In this document: in pieces, positions 30,231 through 40,407 of the stretch
How the letters are laid out: the number at the start of each line of letters is the position of its first letter
Numbering within the stretch: the stretch's first letter is position 1
Source of the DNA: Porphyra umbilicalis
Lineage: Eukaryota; Rhodophyta; Bangiophyceae; Bangiales; Bangiaceae
Direction of reading: 5' to 3'
Assembly: GCA_002049455.2 (NCBI GenBank)
Contig: KV918769.1
Location: 434,001-498,000 of the forward strand
Length of the DNA: 64,000 nt
Notes under the pieces: generated by a model
What the model was told of the DNA's origin: nothing
What the model saw: only the letters and a program-made list of their open reading frames with translations
Database searches by the model: none
Program-made: the position numbers and the translations under genes

Positions 30231-31695
30231 GCGTTCCACGGCGGGGTGCCTCCCATTGTCTGCCGCCCCGCTGCCCAGCCTGTACGTTCTCAATTTTCTG
30301 TTATCTTTTCTGTCGCATCGTACACTGTACCGTCCGCGCGCCGCCTGTCGTCACTCGTGCTGCTCTGGTCACCACTGCTTGGTGGTGCATCACGTAATCA
30401 CGTCTAACAGCAACTCTTCGCATTCCTGCACCGCCGCTGCGGAGTGATGACTGCCACAATTGCCTGCAACCGTACCTCCCACGCCGCGTTCCCCGTCGCA
30501 CGCGGCGCCGGCTGCTCTGCCCCGCCGTTGTACGTGGCTTGGATCTGCCCGCCTGTTTTGCATCGTGCATCCCCCGGTCGCTACCCCCCCTTCCCCCGCC
30601 CCGACCCGCGTGCCGGCGTCCACCCTTTTCCCATTCTTTTCGCCTTCGTACTCTGATTTCATTAGCTGCATTGCATCCACCGGTCACCACCCCCCCCCCC
30701 GCCCCGCCCCGGCCTGCGTCCCGGCATCTGCCCTTTCCCCCTTTGATTTTTTTTGTTTACGAAGCGACTCGTCGGCGCCATGTTGTTGGTGCTTCACGAG
30801 CTGTGCGGCGCCGTACGGGGCGGCATCGCCTCCCTGACGCACAAGTGCCGACCTCCCGCGACGGCGGCCACTCGTCAAGACCCCAAGCATGGCACGGCGC
30901 CTCCGCTTCTTGGCCTTGTCTGTCGCCGTCGTTGCCCTCGCATTATGGCCGCAAGCCCCCCACGCGGCGATGCCGTATTGCTGCCGCTGATTCGGGACCG
31001 GCATCAGATGTACGTGTGCGGCACCGAGGAGCGCGCCTCGACATCCACCCCCGTCCTGCGCGTGTCCATGCACCGCTCGGCTCGTGGGACACTGAGCAGC
31101 CTCGCGCCTATGCAGCCGACGGGGGAAGACATGCGTTGCTTTGTAGCAACCGCATCTGCCCCCGTCTTGCACCACCCGGTTCTGTCCCTCACGAGTGTGG
31201 CGGGGCATGAGGTGCGCGCCCATGCCACTCGCAAGGTCATGGAGATGGGGGAGGGCGTCGACATCGAAGAGACGGCGATGGACGGCGACGCCGGCGTGAG
31301 CGAGTACCGCTTCCCAAACCTCGGCCAGTCGCGGCCGGGTACCCGGCACACCCTCGGCGGAAGGAAGGTGGGCACTGGACGCGGCACACGCGCCAACCTG
31401 CTGCAGGGGTACCTCCTGGCGATCGCCATGCCATCACCAAGATCGGAGACAGGGAGTGGCTCGAGGAGTTTGGCGTCGCGGACGAGAACCGCGGCTGTCA
31501 TCCCCACGCGCCAGCACTGCGGCGCAGAATATGTAAGCCGGATCAGGCAAGGTGGAAATTCGATTCAGATTATATTATATCCGGCCTTTGGAGAGTCATT
31601 CAGGTTCAATATATCCGGCGGTAAATGAACAGAGTACGATATGGATACGCGGCTCCGGCATGGATTGTGGATTATTACGAGTATAATGTGCGGAT
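30231..31695. other. Mostly unassigned region
   Basis: Pyrimidine-rich sequence to about 30745, then open frames in several phases. In one plus-strand phase 31437-31520 reads HAITKIGDREWLEEFGV, which looks like protein but is too short to assign. 31540-31720 is markedly AT-richer than its surroundings and contains ATATCCGG repeats (near 31588 and 31611). Confidence 0.35.
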
Positions 31696-33565
31696 ATGTC
31701 TGGCTCTACTTTATCCACCTCAGGCCCTGGTCACAATGCCGGGTCGGCAGCGCGGCGTGGTCGGCGTGGGCGGGCGTCGACTCGGTCGACCAACGGCATC
31801 GCGGTAAAACAGACTGCCGGCGACGTGGAGGATGCGGAGGTGGAGGTGTTTGCCACCGGCGGATTCCCTGTCGCTGTGGTCGTGGCGGGCGAGGGGCGTC
31901 GTCGGGTGCCGGCGCCGGTCAAGTGCGCTCGGAAGACGACATCGTGCTGTTACTGCGCAACCAGCCGCAAGAAGACCTGTGTGCACGTCTTGCACACACG
32001 CCACCTGGGCCAGAGCGACGCCATGGCCGCCACCCCCGCAGTTGGCGCCGCCATGCCGCCGATCACCAAGTCAATCTCCCGGTTCAAGCTGTCCGCCTTC
32101 AATGGCGATAAGAGCGGCAGGTGGACACGGCCCTCATGGATGCCGCGCGCAACGGCAGGGTTTATGTGGTGCCCGCACCCGCCAAGTGCCCCAAGTGCGG
32201 CACTTCCCGCGGAGAGGCCCCGCCCGACCCGTCCAAAGGCACCGTACTGTCGGCGGTGTGCATCGGGCAGATGGAGCTCGACGCCTACAACTGCAGCAAC
32301 AAGGACTGCGGCATGTGGGTGTGCGCTGAGGGGCGCAAGGAGGGGCTCGTGATCCTGTCACCCGGCACGGCGGCATCTGATATGCTGGTGCGACACTTCA
32401 CGTCGCAGGTCGCTGTGGAGGACGACCCCTTTGCCCAAATATGTCGCACGTGGTGGATTGCAGCGCAGCAGCGGCGGCGCGCGAGCGTGTGGTCGTCAAC
32501 CACCCCCGGTCGCGGTTGCCGCACGGTGGCTCGCCTGCTCTCGGCCGGTCTTCGTCTGATGGGGATGGACGTACCCGACTGGCCCTTTTCTGTGGCGTGT
32601 GCTGTGATGGAGACAACATTGACGTGATTACTGCTGACGGGATCTGGTTGGGCTACCTACGGCGGATGCTCGCCGCCCACTTTATCACTTATTCCGAGAA
32701 GTGCAACCCCGACGCCGGCCTGCTCACGTCTTCCAGCATTATCGGTAGCAAGTGGATACGGCGGTACCTGCGGCTCGTCCTTACCGAGCCGGGCGCCACC
32801 ATTGCAGTCACTGTGGAGCAGCGGACTTCGGCTGTGCTCGCGCTAGCTGTGCTCCTTCCGGGGGCCCTACCGCAATCCTACATGAACACGTTCCCGTCGG
32901 ACCAACGAGCGGGCGCTGACGCCCTTCGCTCGCTCCACTCTGCTGTCTGGGAGCTGGAAGCGGCGTGCACGCAGCTCTTCAAGGCGATTGTAGGAGCCAT
33001 GAACAAGTTCATCGCCGCCACGCATGCAAAAAGCCGCCCGCTGCCCAACAACGCGGTGAAGAGGGACGTGGTCACGTCTTTGTCCGCGTGGCTGGTCGCG
33101 CGGCCGGCCCATGCGGGGCCAGCGGCGGCGGGGGGACCGCCCGTAGCTGCGGTGGCCGCAGCAGCGGCAGGTGCTGCAGCGGCAGGTGCCGTCGCGGCCG
33201 CGGTGGAGGCAGCTGCTGTGGCTGCGGCTGCTGGTGCTGCGGCCGCAGCTGTGAACGGCGTCTCTGCAGGGGTCGGCGGGGAACCCGCGCCCAACTTAGC
33301 GGCGGCGGCGGCCGCGGCAGCAGCCGCTGAAGGTGGGCGCCGCCCAGCACCCACGTCTGCTTTTGACGTGCTTTTTCCGGGCGTCCGGGCGTTGGGAAGG
33401 ACTGCCGCGCACGACGTTGTCTCGTTTTGCATCGCAGTGGCCACCGACCCGGTCATGTCCGCGTTCCATCTAGACCACGTGGCGGGGCTCCGAGGGCTTG
33501 CGGACCTTCTCCGCTCCGCGAGAATGGAGGCTGACATGCCCGTCGTGCTGACCGGAGCCGTCAAG
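31696..33565 (+). pseudogene. KDZ-type transposase, N-terminal cysteine-cluster region
   Basis: Successive plus-strand segments in shifting frames carry cysteine clusters like those associated with Kyakuja-Dileera-Zisupton transposases. CCYCATSRKKTCVHVLHTRH near 31948 is a SWIM-like C-x-C..C-x-H. CPKCGTSRG near 32190 is followed by YNCSNKDCGMWVCAEGRKEG near 32287, then ILSPGTAASDMLVRHF and FAQICRTWW. FCGVCCDGDNIDVITADG is near 32590. Frame changes occur near 32118 and 32600. A long Ala-rich insertion occupies 33110-33340. The final visible part (AHDVVSFCIAVATDPVM near 33409) runs to a possible splice donor AAG/GTCAGG at about 33566. Assignment to KDZ rests on these clusters plus the downstream catalytic part; individual cluster names are inferred. 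Confidence 0.55.
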
Positions 33566-34125
33566 GTCAGGCCGATCATTTGGGAACGTCATGCTCAACG
33601 CCGCTGTAAGCCCTGCTGCTGTAAAAAGCAAAAATTCAAGAAACGAGGTATTGACTGTGGTTGGAACCCCCGACTCCCGGACGCGACCCGAAGGTCACGC
33701 CTAATGAGAGTGGGGGACTTCTTCCCACTAGGCTACCCATGCGACTTCCTCGCGGTTAGGTGACCGCTGGTGCATTCGACATTTGTACCCGTGCGATTTT
33801 GAGTGAAATTTTTGCGATTTCACATTTTCTGTTCTTGCGCTTCTGATGCTTTGATTTGCGTGGGCTTTGCTTTGGTCCCTGATGTTTTGATTTGGTGAGC
33901 GTTTTGATTTAGAGTGTGGGAGGGCGCGTGCGCGGGCGAGCCGCTTGGGCTGCGTGGTGGGCTTGAGTGCTCCGACTTGGAATACTTGAGGAGTGCCCTT
34001 GATGGGAAGAGGGGCGCTTTCGAGAGACAACCAACAAAGCGCGTTCGCACACATACACACAAGCTCAAGCCACTCAACCACTTCACCGTGGTCTCCCATC
34101 CCCTATCCCCACTGCGTTTCAACAG
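33566..34125 (+). other. Candidate intron in the KDZ gene, containing a tRNA-like insertion
   Basis: Acceptor TGCGTTTCAACAG ends at 34125 after a pyrimidine-rich stretch. The next exon opens in frame with ISDSFPEHLSTELVHLL. A donor that keeps phase is AAG/GTCAGG near 33566. The middle (33780-33910) is T-rich with repeated GATTTTG/TGATTTG. The donor choice is uncertain. Confidence 0.4.
33655..33760 (-). repeat. tRNA-derived SINE-like element
   Basis: On the minus strand TAGCCTAGTGGG (near 33740) fits the RNA polymerase III A box TRGCNNAGYNGG exactly. GGTTCCAACC (near 33660) differs from the B box GGTTCRANNCC by one base. A GACC-TTCG-GGTC hairpin sits between them like a variable arm. The T-arm and acceptor stem do not pair, so it is not a functional tRNA gene. 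Confidence 0.45.
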
Positions 34126-35030
34126 ATCAGCGACTCGTTCCCTGAGCACCTGTCTACGGAGCTGGTGCACCTGCTGAGAATGCTGCGCATGGGTGTCGCC
34201 TTTCTCACGACACTGAGGAGAATGAAAATCCTGCGGGCCACCATTGCGGTCTCCACGGCCGCATGCGTGGACAAGATGGTCGATTGCTTGATCGCCTGTG
34301 ACGCAGAGCGCCCTCTCGAGCCGAATTCGGCGGCGGTTTTTGGGTCGCGGTGGAGCCCTGCGGGGGCGACGAGGGAGGGGTTGCGGGCACGGCTTTTGTC
34401 AGTCTTTCCCGACGCGAGCGATGACCCCCTCCTGACGGGGAATGTGGTTTCTGGGCGGCCGCTGTGTCGCGCGTCGGCCTTCGAGCGGACGGAAAAGGCC
34501 CAGCTGGGAGTGTGCTCCAAGAATTACCAGGATGCGCGCAAGTCGCACTCGCCGGCGCCTTCATTATCTGCTTCGCGTGCAGCCACCCAAAGGTGCTTGG
34601 CTTTGTCGTGCTGGACAAGCGTGAGGGTCCCCCGGCGTTGCTTGACGCCGTCATCACGCGCCTTGCCAAGCTGCCGCGGTTCATCGTGTACGACTTCGGG
34701 TGTGGGGCCGTGCGGTCGGCGCTGGGAAAGCTGCCGTGGCTACTCGCGGGGTCGACGGTGGTGAGCGATGCATTCCACGTCATCAACCACGTGTGCAGCA
34801 AGTTCCTCGCTCCCGCGTTGTTTTCCGTGCTCAAGCACATCAACACTGATGCACACGAGCAGCGCAATCGTGCAATCAAGGCGCTGAAGCGTGTGCTGGC
34901 GGCGAGCGGCCAGGTGAGTACACGAGCATTCTCACCTACCTCATGTTGGTGCACAACATCCGGGCAGCCGCACGGGATGCGAGCACCGCACCTCTCCCCG
35001 AGGCGTTTGACTTCTCCACCATTTATTTTT
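34126..35030 (+). pseudogene. KDZ-type transposase, catalytic region
   Basis: After VCSKNYQDAR (near 34512) a one-base shift leads to AGAFIICFACSHPKVLGFVVLD, then REGPPALL. FIVYDFGCGAVRSALG near 34681 gives the first catalytic Asp (families: YD.aC). VVSDAFHVINHVCSKFLAP near 34760 gives the second Asp with D.fH..nH.C. NTDAHEQRNRAIKALKRVL near 34843 gives the Glu. A further shift near 34917 is needed to reach EYTSILTYLMLVHNIRAA. This D, D, E spacing with Cys/His context matches KDZ superfamily transposases. Two frameshifts mean this copy is dead. An open frame continues to 35414 without recognisable features. Confidence 0.65.
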
Positions 35031-35819
35031 CCAGAGTTTCGTGTGCGTGTGGTTGTGGCCAAGGGGAGGGCGATGCAGAGTAAAGCAACGGTCATACTTC
35101 TTGTCGCACGCGAGAAGAAGATCGTGCTACTAACAGACGATTCTCCATTGACTCAGGTGCCGCTAGTGCCATCTGTACCGTGGCGGCACGACCGCCGTCC
35201 TCGTGCGCGCTCTGACACCCGACGACGCGTACGTGACGTGGGCGGGGACCCTCTAGTGGTGCTTGACACCCCTTTTTTTGTGATGGGGCCGTCTGCGGCG
35301 GTTCTGGCAGTGGTGGCCGCCCGGGGGGGGGACGCTCTCTTCTATGGAAGGGACGGAGGCGCAGGTCGCCGACGTGGAAAAGCGTTAGAAGGCCACGAAG
35401 CGCGTTTCCAATGAATGCGAAGCGGTCGTGATGTGCCTGGTGCCATCCGGGGGGCGAGCGAACGGCCGCAACATACCACCACTCCTGAAGACCACCCCAC
35501 TGGAATTCGCGCCAGTAGCGGGATGGCGGGGTCCGTGGGACCCCTCCAACTTATTTAACAACTCACTTCAGCTACCGATAAAGCAGAGCGAACGGTACTC
35601 CGCGGGAGTAGCAACGAGCACAGCGGCCGACAAGAAGACGCCCTCCACTCCCCTGCCTCCACACCCGACACCACCACCGCTTGCAAAAACTCCCAGTCGT
35701 GGCTGTCCCTCGCGACAACCGCTTGTTGTCCACGCAGACCAGCGCGGCCGCGAGCGCCGACCCCTACGCCACTACTGCTGGCACAAACACCCAACCGTGG
35801 CTGTCCCTCCACACCATCG

Positions 35820-36857
35820 CCGTTGGTGCACGCCCACGAACGTGGCCAGAACCGCCCCCCCCTACGCTACTTTCGCCGTGCTCCCCCACCACCACCAGTC
35901 GTCCACGCCCACCAGCGTGGACACGGCCGCCCCACCCCACGCCACTATCCCCGTCCCCCCCAACCGGCACCAGTGGTCCACGCCCACCAACATGGCCACA
36001 ACCGCCCCCCCCTACGCCACGTTCACCGTGCTCCCCCACCACCACCAGTTGTCCACGCCCACCAGCGTGGACACCGCCGCCCCACCTTACGCCACTATCG
36101 CCGTCCCCCCCCGCCACCACGAGTCGTCCACGACCACCAACATCGCGAAATCCGCCCACCCCTACGCCACTGTCGCCGTACTCCCACATTACCACCAGTT
36201 GTTGTCCACGCCCACCAGCGTGGACACGGCCGCCCCACCCTTCGACACTATCGCCGTCCCCCCCCACCACCACGAGTCGTCCACGCCCACCAACATGGCC
36301 ACAACTACCGACCCCTACGCCACTGTCGCCGTACCCCCACACCACCACCAGTTGTTGTCCACGCCCACCAGCGTGGACACGGCCGCCCCACCCTACGCCA
36401 CTATCGCCGTCCGCCCCCACCACCACGAGTCGTCCACGCCCACAAGCGCGGCCACGACCGCCCCCCCCTACGCGACAGTTGCCGTCCTGCCCCACCACCA
36501 CCAGTTGTCCACGCCCACCAGCGTGGCCACGACCGCCCCCGCCTACGCCACTGTCGCCGTCCCCCACCACTACCACCGGTGGTCGGCGCCCACAAGCGTG
36601 GCCACGACCACCCCTCCCTACGCGACTGTCGCCGTCCTGCCCCACCACCACCAGTTGTCCGCGCCCACCAGCGTGGACACGGCCGCCCCACCCTGCGGCA
36701 TGTTCGCCGTGCTCCCCCATCACCACCAGTCGTCCACGCCCACTAGCGTGGCCACGACCACCCCCCTCGACGCCAGTGCCGCCATCCCCCCACATCACCA
36801 CCAGTGGTCGGCGGCCACCAGCGTGGCCACGACCGCCGCCCCCGATGCCAATACGTA
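35820..36857 (+). repeat. 75-bp minisatellite, about 14 units, open in one frame
   Basis: Each unit reads as about 25 residues (P/L)PHHHQ.S.PTSV.T..PPYAT.AV. The frame is open from 35428 to TAA 36856-36858 (476 codons) and unit length stays near a multiple of three. An A-rich tract (36857-36890) follows. It may be a low-complexity protein gene or a non-coding minisatellite; the minus strand is also largely open. Confidence 0.7.
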
Positions 36858-36890
36858 AAAAAAAAAAAAAAAAGAAAAAAAACTCCCAAC

Positions 36891-37583
36891 TGAGGCTGTC
36901 ACCCCCCTCCACCGCCCCCGTAAGCGCGTAGCAGCAGGCATCTCGCACTTACGGCATCTATCGAAGTCGCCGCCGAAATCTCAGAAGCCTGCCCGCCCGG
37001 GGGGGCCGGGGGGGGGCAGGGGTGGCGTCGCCGGCAGGGCGGTAGGTGGATTCACCATCTGCGAGCAGGGGCAGGGCGGGGAGCAGGCATCAACTACAGC
37101 TACGCTGAGCACGCCCACATTCGTAGGGCACGTAGACTCGGTACGGCCGTTGAAAGCCACTGCAGTGGACCACATGAGTTGCGTTTTATTGAGGCTGGGG
37201 GGCAACTGGGGTTGAGGGTGGACTCAGGAAACGAGAGCAGACGCTCAGAGCACGGAGAGACCCCTCGTGGATGCCTCCGAAAGGGTGCCCTGATGACCCC
37301 CTGGGCATCGAAGACAGCGACCGCATGATCCACCCTTGTAAAGGAGAGGGGTGGCCAGAGTATAAAAAAACGGCCGTACTTAGGCATCTCAAAATCTCCA
37401 ACCGTGAGCGTTGCGGAAGCATACGTTTCTCGAGGGAGAGGCGAGTTGCGACCGCCTTCTTGCCTCCGTTCCGCCCACGATGCGCCGTCCCAGCAGTGAC
37501 GCTTGGCCGGTTCGTTTTCGTTGGGACTAGCGGTCCAAGCGGTCATCAAGGCCTTCCCCCTCCCCTGTCGCTGACGCGCAACA
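36891..37583. other. Upstream region of PIF1 copy B
   Basis: No ORF of note. A TATAAAAAAA box lies at 37361-37370, about 215 bp before the PIF1 ATG, and is the only promoter-like element seen. Confidence 0.35.
37361..37370 (+). promoter_or_regulatory. TATA-like box upstream of PIF1 copy B
   Basis: TATAAAAAAA in otherwise GC-rich sequence, correctly oriented for the helicase gene. Position relative to a start site is unknown. Confidence 0.35.
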
Positions 37584-38025
37584 ATGAACTCCGCTCCCCG
37601 TCTGGATGAGTTGCAGCTGCAGCTCGCTAGATACGTGCTCGGGGGCCGCAATGTTGCTGCTGTGGGGGCTGCTGGATGCGAAAAGAGCACTCTGCTGTCA
37701 CTCATCGTGAGCGTGGCGCGCCAGAAGCTGGGGGATGACGCTGTTGTGGTTCTTGCTTGGGCAGGCTCTGCCGCTCAGCTCGTTGGTGGCCAAACCGTGT
37801 CGTCCCTTTTGCGCGTGTCGGTCGGAGATGTGTGCAAGGTGCCCATACTTTCGAGTATCCTTGCCAATCCCGAGGCGAAGAAGGACATTACCGCCGCCCG
37901 GCTCGTCGTCATCGACGAAGCCCTCACCATCCCTGGGCGGTGGTTTGACCGCCTCGAGTACGTGTTTCGACGCACGGCTCTTCCTACAATGTAATGCCGA
38001 CCTTTCGGCGGTCGCACCGTTTTTG

Positions 38026-38174
38026 GTACGTGCTCCCTGCTGTTTTTATCCCAAGCTGGCGACGCGATTCTGTGTGGATGCAAATGGTATCGTCATTATT
38101 GACGATGGATGTATGCCAGTGGACTAACCATACGTTTCTCTCTACTTTATGTTTGGTCCTTTTCATTCTGGCAG
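38026..38174 (+). other. Intron in PIF1 copy B
   Basis: Donor GTACGT at 38026, acceptor TTCATTCTGGCAG ending at 38174. Splicing joins PFGGRTVF to AAGDPLQLPV in frame, the same position and phase as the intron at 21-249 in copy A. Confidence 0.8.
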
Positions 38175-38502
38175 CTGCGGGTGATCCTCTGCAACTGCCC
38201 GTTTTCAGGGTGACCGACACGTCAGCACGGAAGGGGGCGTACTCGAAGCGGGCAAGGGACGACAGCTTCTTCTCCACGTACGGAGATGTGGTAGAGCTCG
38301 TCATACAGCACCGCCAGGCGTGGGGGGACCCCTTACTCTCCATCCTTTCCCTCCTGCGAGTTGGCGATTGCCGGGAAGAGGATCTGGCCCTGCTAAACTC
38401 GGTGTGGGCGGACGAGGCAGACGAGTGGCCGGACTTCCAGCGCCTTCGCGCAAATAGCAGTGAAGCACAAGCGTGCAACAACAAGCGGCTCGCGGAGTTG
38501 GT

Positions 38503-38579
38503 TGTTGAACTGGTGATGTTCAGCTTCCGAGACCAGTCACACCGGTCATGTGGCGTAGTTGCTTTTTGACCTCTCAAAA
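38503..38579 (+). repeat. 5' LTR of copia C2 (77 bp)
   Basis: Starts TGTTGAAC and ends CTCTCAAAA, where the 3' LTR has CTCAACA. The rest matches the 3' copy with about ten differences, including the shared core CCAGTCACACCGGTCATGTG. Confidence 0.85.
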
Positions 38580-38598
38580 GGTTATGGGCCCAGCTCGC
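38580..38598 (+). promoter_or_regulatory. Primer-binding site of copia C2, half-tRNA type
   Basis: GGTTATGGGCCCAGC directly follows the LTR. It is complementary to the anticodon stem-loop (GCTGGGCCCATAACC) of eukaryotic initiator tRNA-Met rather than to a tRNA 3' end. Internal priming from a cleaved tRNA-iMet is established for Drosophila copia. Confidence 0.8.
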
Positions 38599-38700
38599 GC
38601 GTAAACCCCACGCTCGCGGTGCTACTCTCCCACACAACGCCCCCCATCCGACGCTGCCCCACGTGTCGGACGCGCCCTTCCGCGGCCTGCCCTTGCCAAG

Positions 38701-39579
38701 ATGGAGGGGCTGATGGCCGACGCGGCGGACCGTTCGTTCTGCCGGGTGCCCAAGCTGGACGAGGACTTCAATACATGGGCTCTGCGTTTTCAGGCCCACC
38801 TTGTGACCAAGGAGCTGGGACAGCCTATAGAGGAGCCGCCCCCGCCGGAGCGAGAGGCGGCCGCGCTGGAGAGGTACAACTGCAAGGATTGCAAGGCGCT
38901 GGCAGAGATCATCCTTGGCGTCAAGGCCCAGCACCTCCCCACCCTGGTGGAGGCGCGCACGGCCCGCCAGGCCTGGGAGGCTCTGGCGGAGGCGTTCCAA
39001 AGCATAACCAGCGCGCGAAAGGTCCAGCTGACGCGTGAGCTCGCCACCCTCCGCATCGGCGACAACGAGGCGCTGATGACCTACGTTGGACGGGCCAAGA
39101 CTCTACGAGCGGAGCTCGGCGGCGCTGGTCACCCGGTCGAGGAGGACACGGCGGTGATGCACGTGTGAGCCGGCCTGCCCCCGGCCTATAAGACGGTAAC
39201 GACTGTTCTGCTGGCGGCGGGAGTGTCCCTGCAGTGGGAACAGCTCCTCCCCGCACTGCTACCCGTGGAGGTGGAGCAGAAGGAGGCGGCCCACAAGGGC
39301 GGCGGGGAGCCCTCTGTGGCGTACGGCGCCTATCGGCCCGTTAGCAGTGGCGGCCGCAGCGGCTCACGAGCGTCAGCCACGCCTGGCGCCAAGCAGGTTC
39401 TTTGCTGGTACTGCAACAAGCCGGGCCACCGCCGCCACGAGTGCCGCAAACTGGCGGCAGACAAGAAGCGGCGGGATGGCGGCGGCGGCGCTCGCGGTCG
39501 GGGTCCCGACGATGGCCCTTATGGGGCGGTGGCGTTCACGACTGCTGTAATGAAGGAGCGCTCTCCTAAGGCAGCTTAA
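38701..39579 (+). pseudogene. gag: Copia C2 gag
   Basis: ATG at 38701 (MEGLMADAADRSF). Typical copia gag (UBN2-like) pattern: FNTWALRFQAHLV, ARQAWEALAEAFQS and LTRELATLRIGDNEALMTYV (20 shown). TGA at 39166-39168 interrupts VMHV-stop-AGLPPAYKT. CCHC knuckle CWYCNKPGHRRHEC is near 39405. TAA at 39577 ends this part, but the frame continues into the protease. Confidence 0.8.
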
Positions 39580-40407
39580 GCCGAAGCGGCCAGCCAATCG
39601 GAGTCGCGTAGCCATGGGCAACACACGTGGATAGTTGACTCCGGAGCAAGTCACCACATGACCAACAAGTCGTCCAATTTGGCAAACTACATCCCGACCG
39701 ACGGGGTCTTTGTGACGCTGGCAAACGGCGAGACGGCCGAGGCTGTGGGCGAGGGGTCTCTGCCCGTGACCACCCGGACGGGCGTCCCGTTCGCCGTGCA
39801 GGAAGTGCTGTACGTGCCCCGCTTGGCGGATAACCTGCTGTCGGTGAGGGCAGTCACCCGGCACGGAGGCGCGGTCAACTTTACTGCCGACACCTGCGCG
39901 GTGCTCTCATAGTCCACAGTGGTGGTGACGGGGACCCCCAATCGCCGTAACCAGTACGGAGTGGTGGTAGAGGATACGTCGACGGCCGCCGCGGCCTATG
40001 GCAAGGCGTCCAGCGAGGTGGCGCGCCTCTGGCACAGGCGCAACTGCCACCTCAGCGCCGCCAACCTCCGCACCGTCAGTACCCTGATCGAGGGCATGGC
40101 GTTGTTGCGGACGACCGACATCGCGTCCACAGAGGGGGCGCTGTGCCACCCGTGCGTTGTGGGGCGTAAGCACGCCGAGCCGTTCCACACCGAGGACGCG
40201 GCCACCAGGAAATTGGAGCTGATCCACATGGACCTCGGTGGGCCCCTCTCAGCCTCGCTGGGCAACGCCCGGCACTATGTCGCCGTGCTGGACGACGCGA
40301 CGAGGTTGGTTGTGGCCTCCGCCCTCAAGGCCACAAGCGAGGCTGGAAAGGCGGTCCAGGCCTGGATCAACCAGCTGGAGCTCCAGGCCGGCGCACGTAT
40401 CTAGCTC
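39580..40407 (+). pseudogene. Copia C2 protease and start of integrase
   Basis: WIVDSGASHHMTN near 39628 is the DSG protease site. VLYVPRLADNLLSVRAV follows, then TAG at 39910. LWHRRNCHLS and CHPCVVGRKH form the HHCC zinc finger (40030-40170). MDLGGPLSAS near 40229 has the first integrase Asp. TAG at 40402-40404 precedes LVRCDGAGE. Confidence 0.85.

Noticed and set aside
30753..31628. 291-codon plus-strand ORF as a gene
   Set aside because: No ATG at its start, no recognisable domain, several competing open frames, and an abrupt change to AT-rich sequence within it.
33655..33760. Functional tRNA gene
   Set aside because: A and B boxes are present but the T-arm and acceptor stem do not pair; treated as SINE-like.
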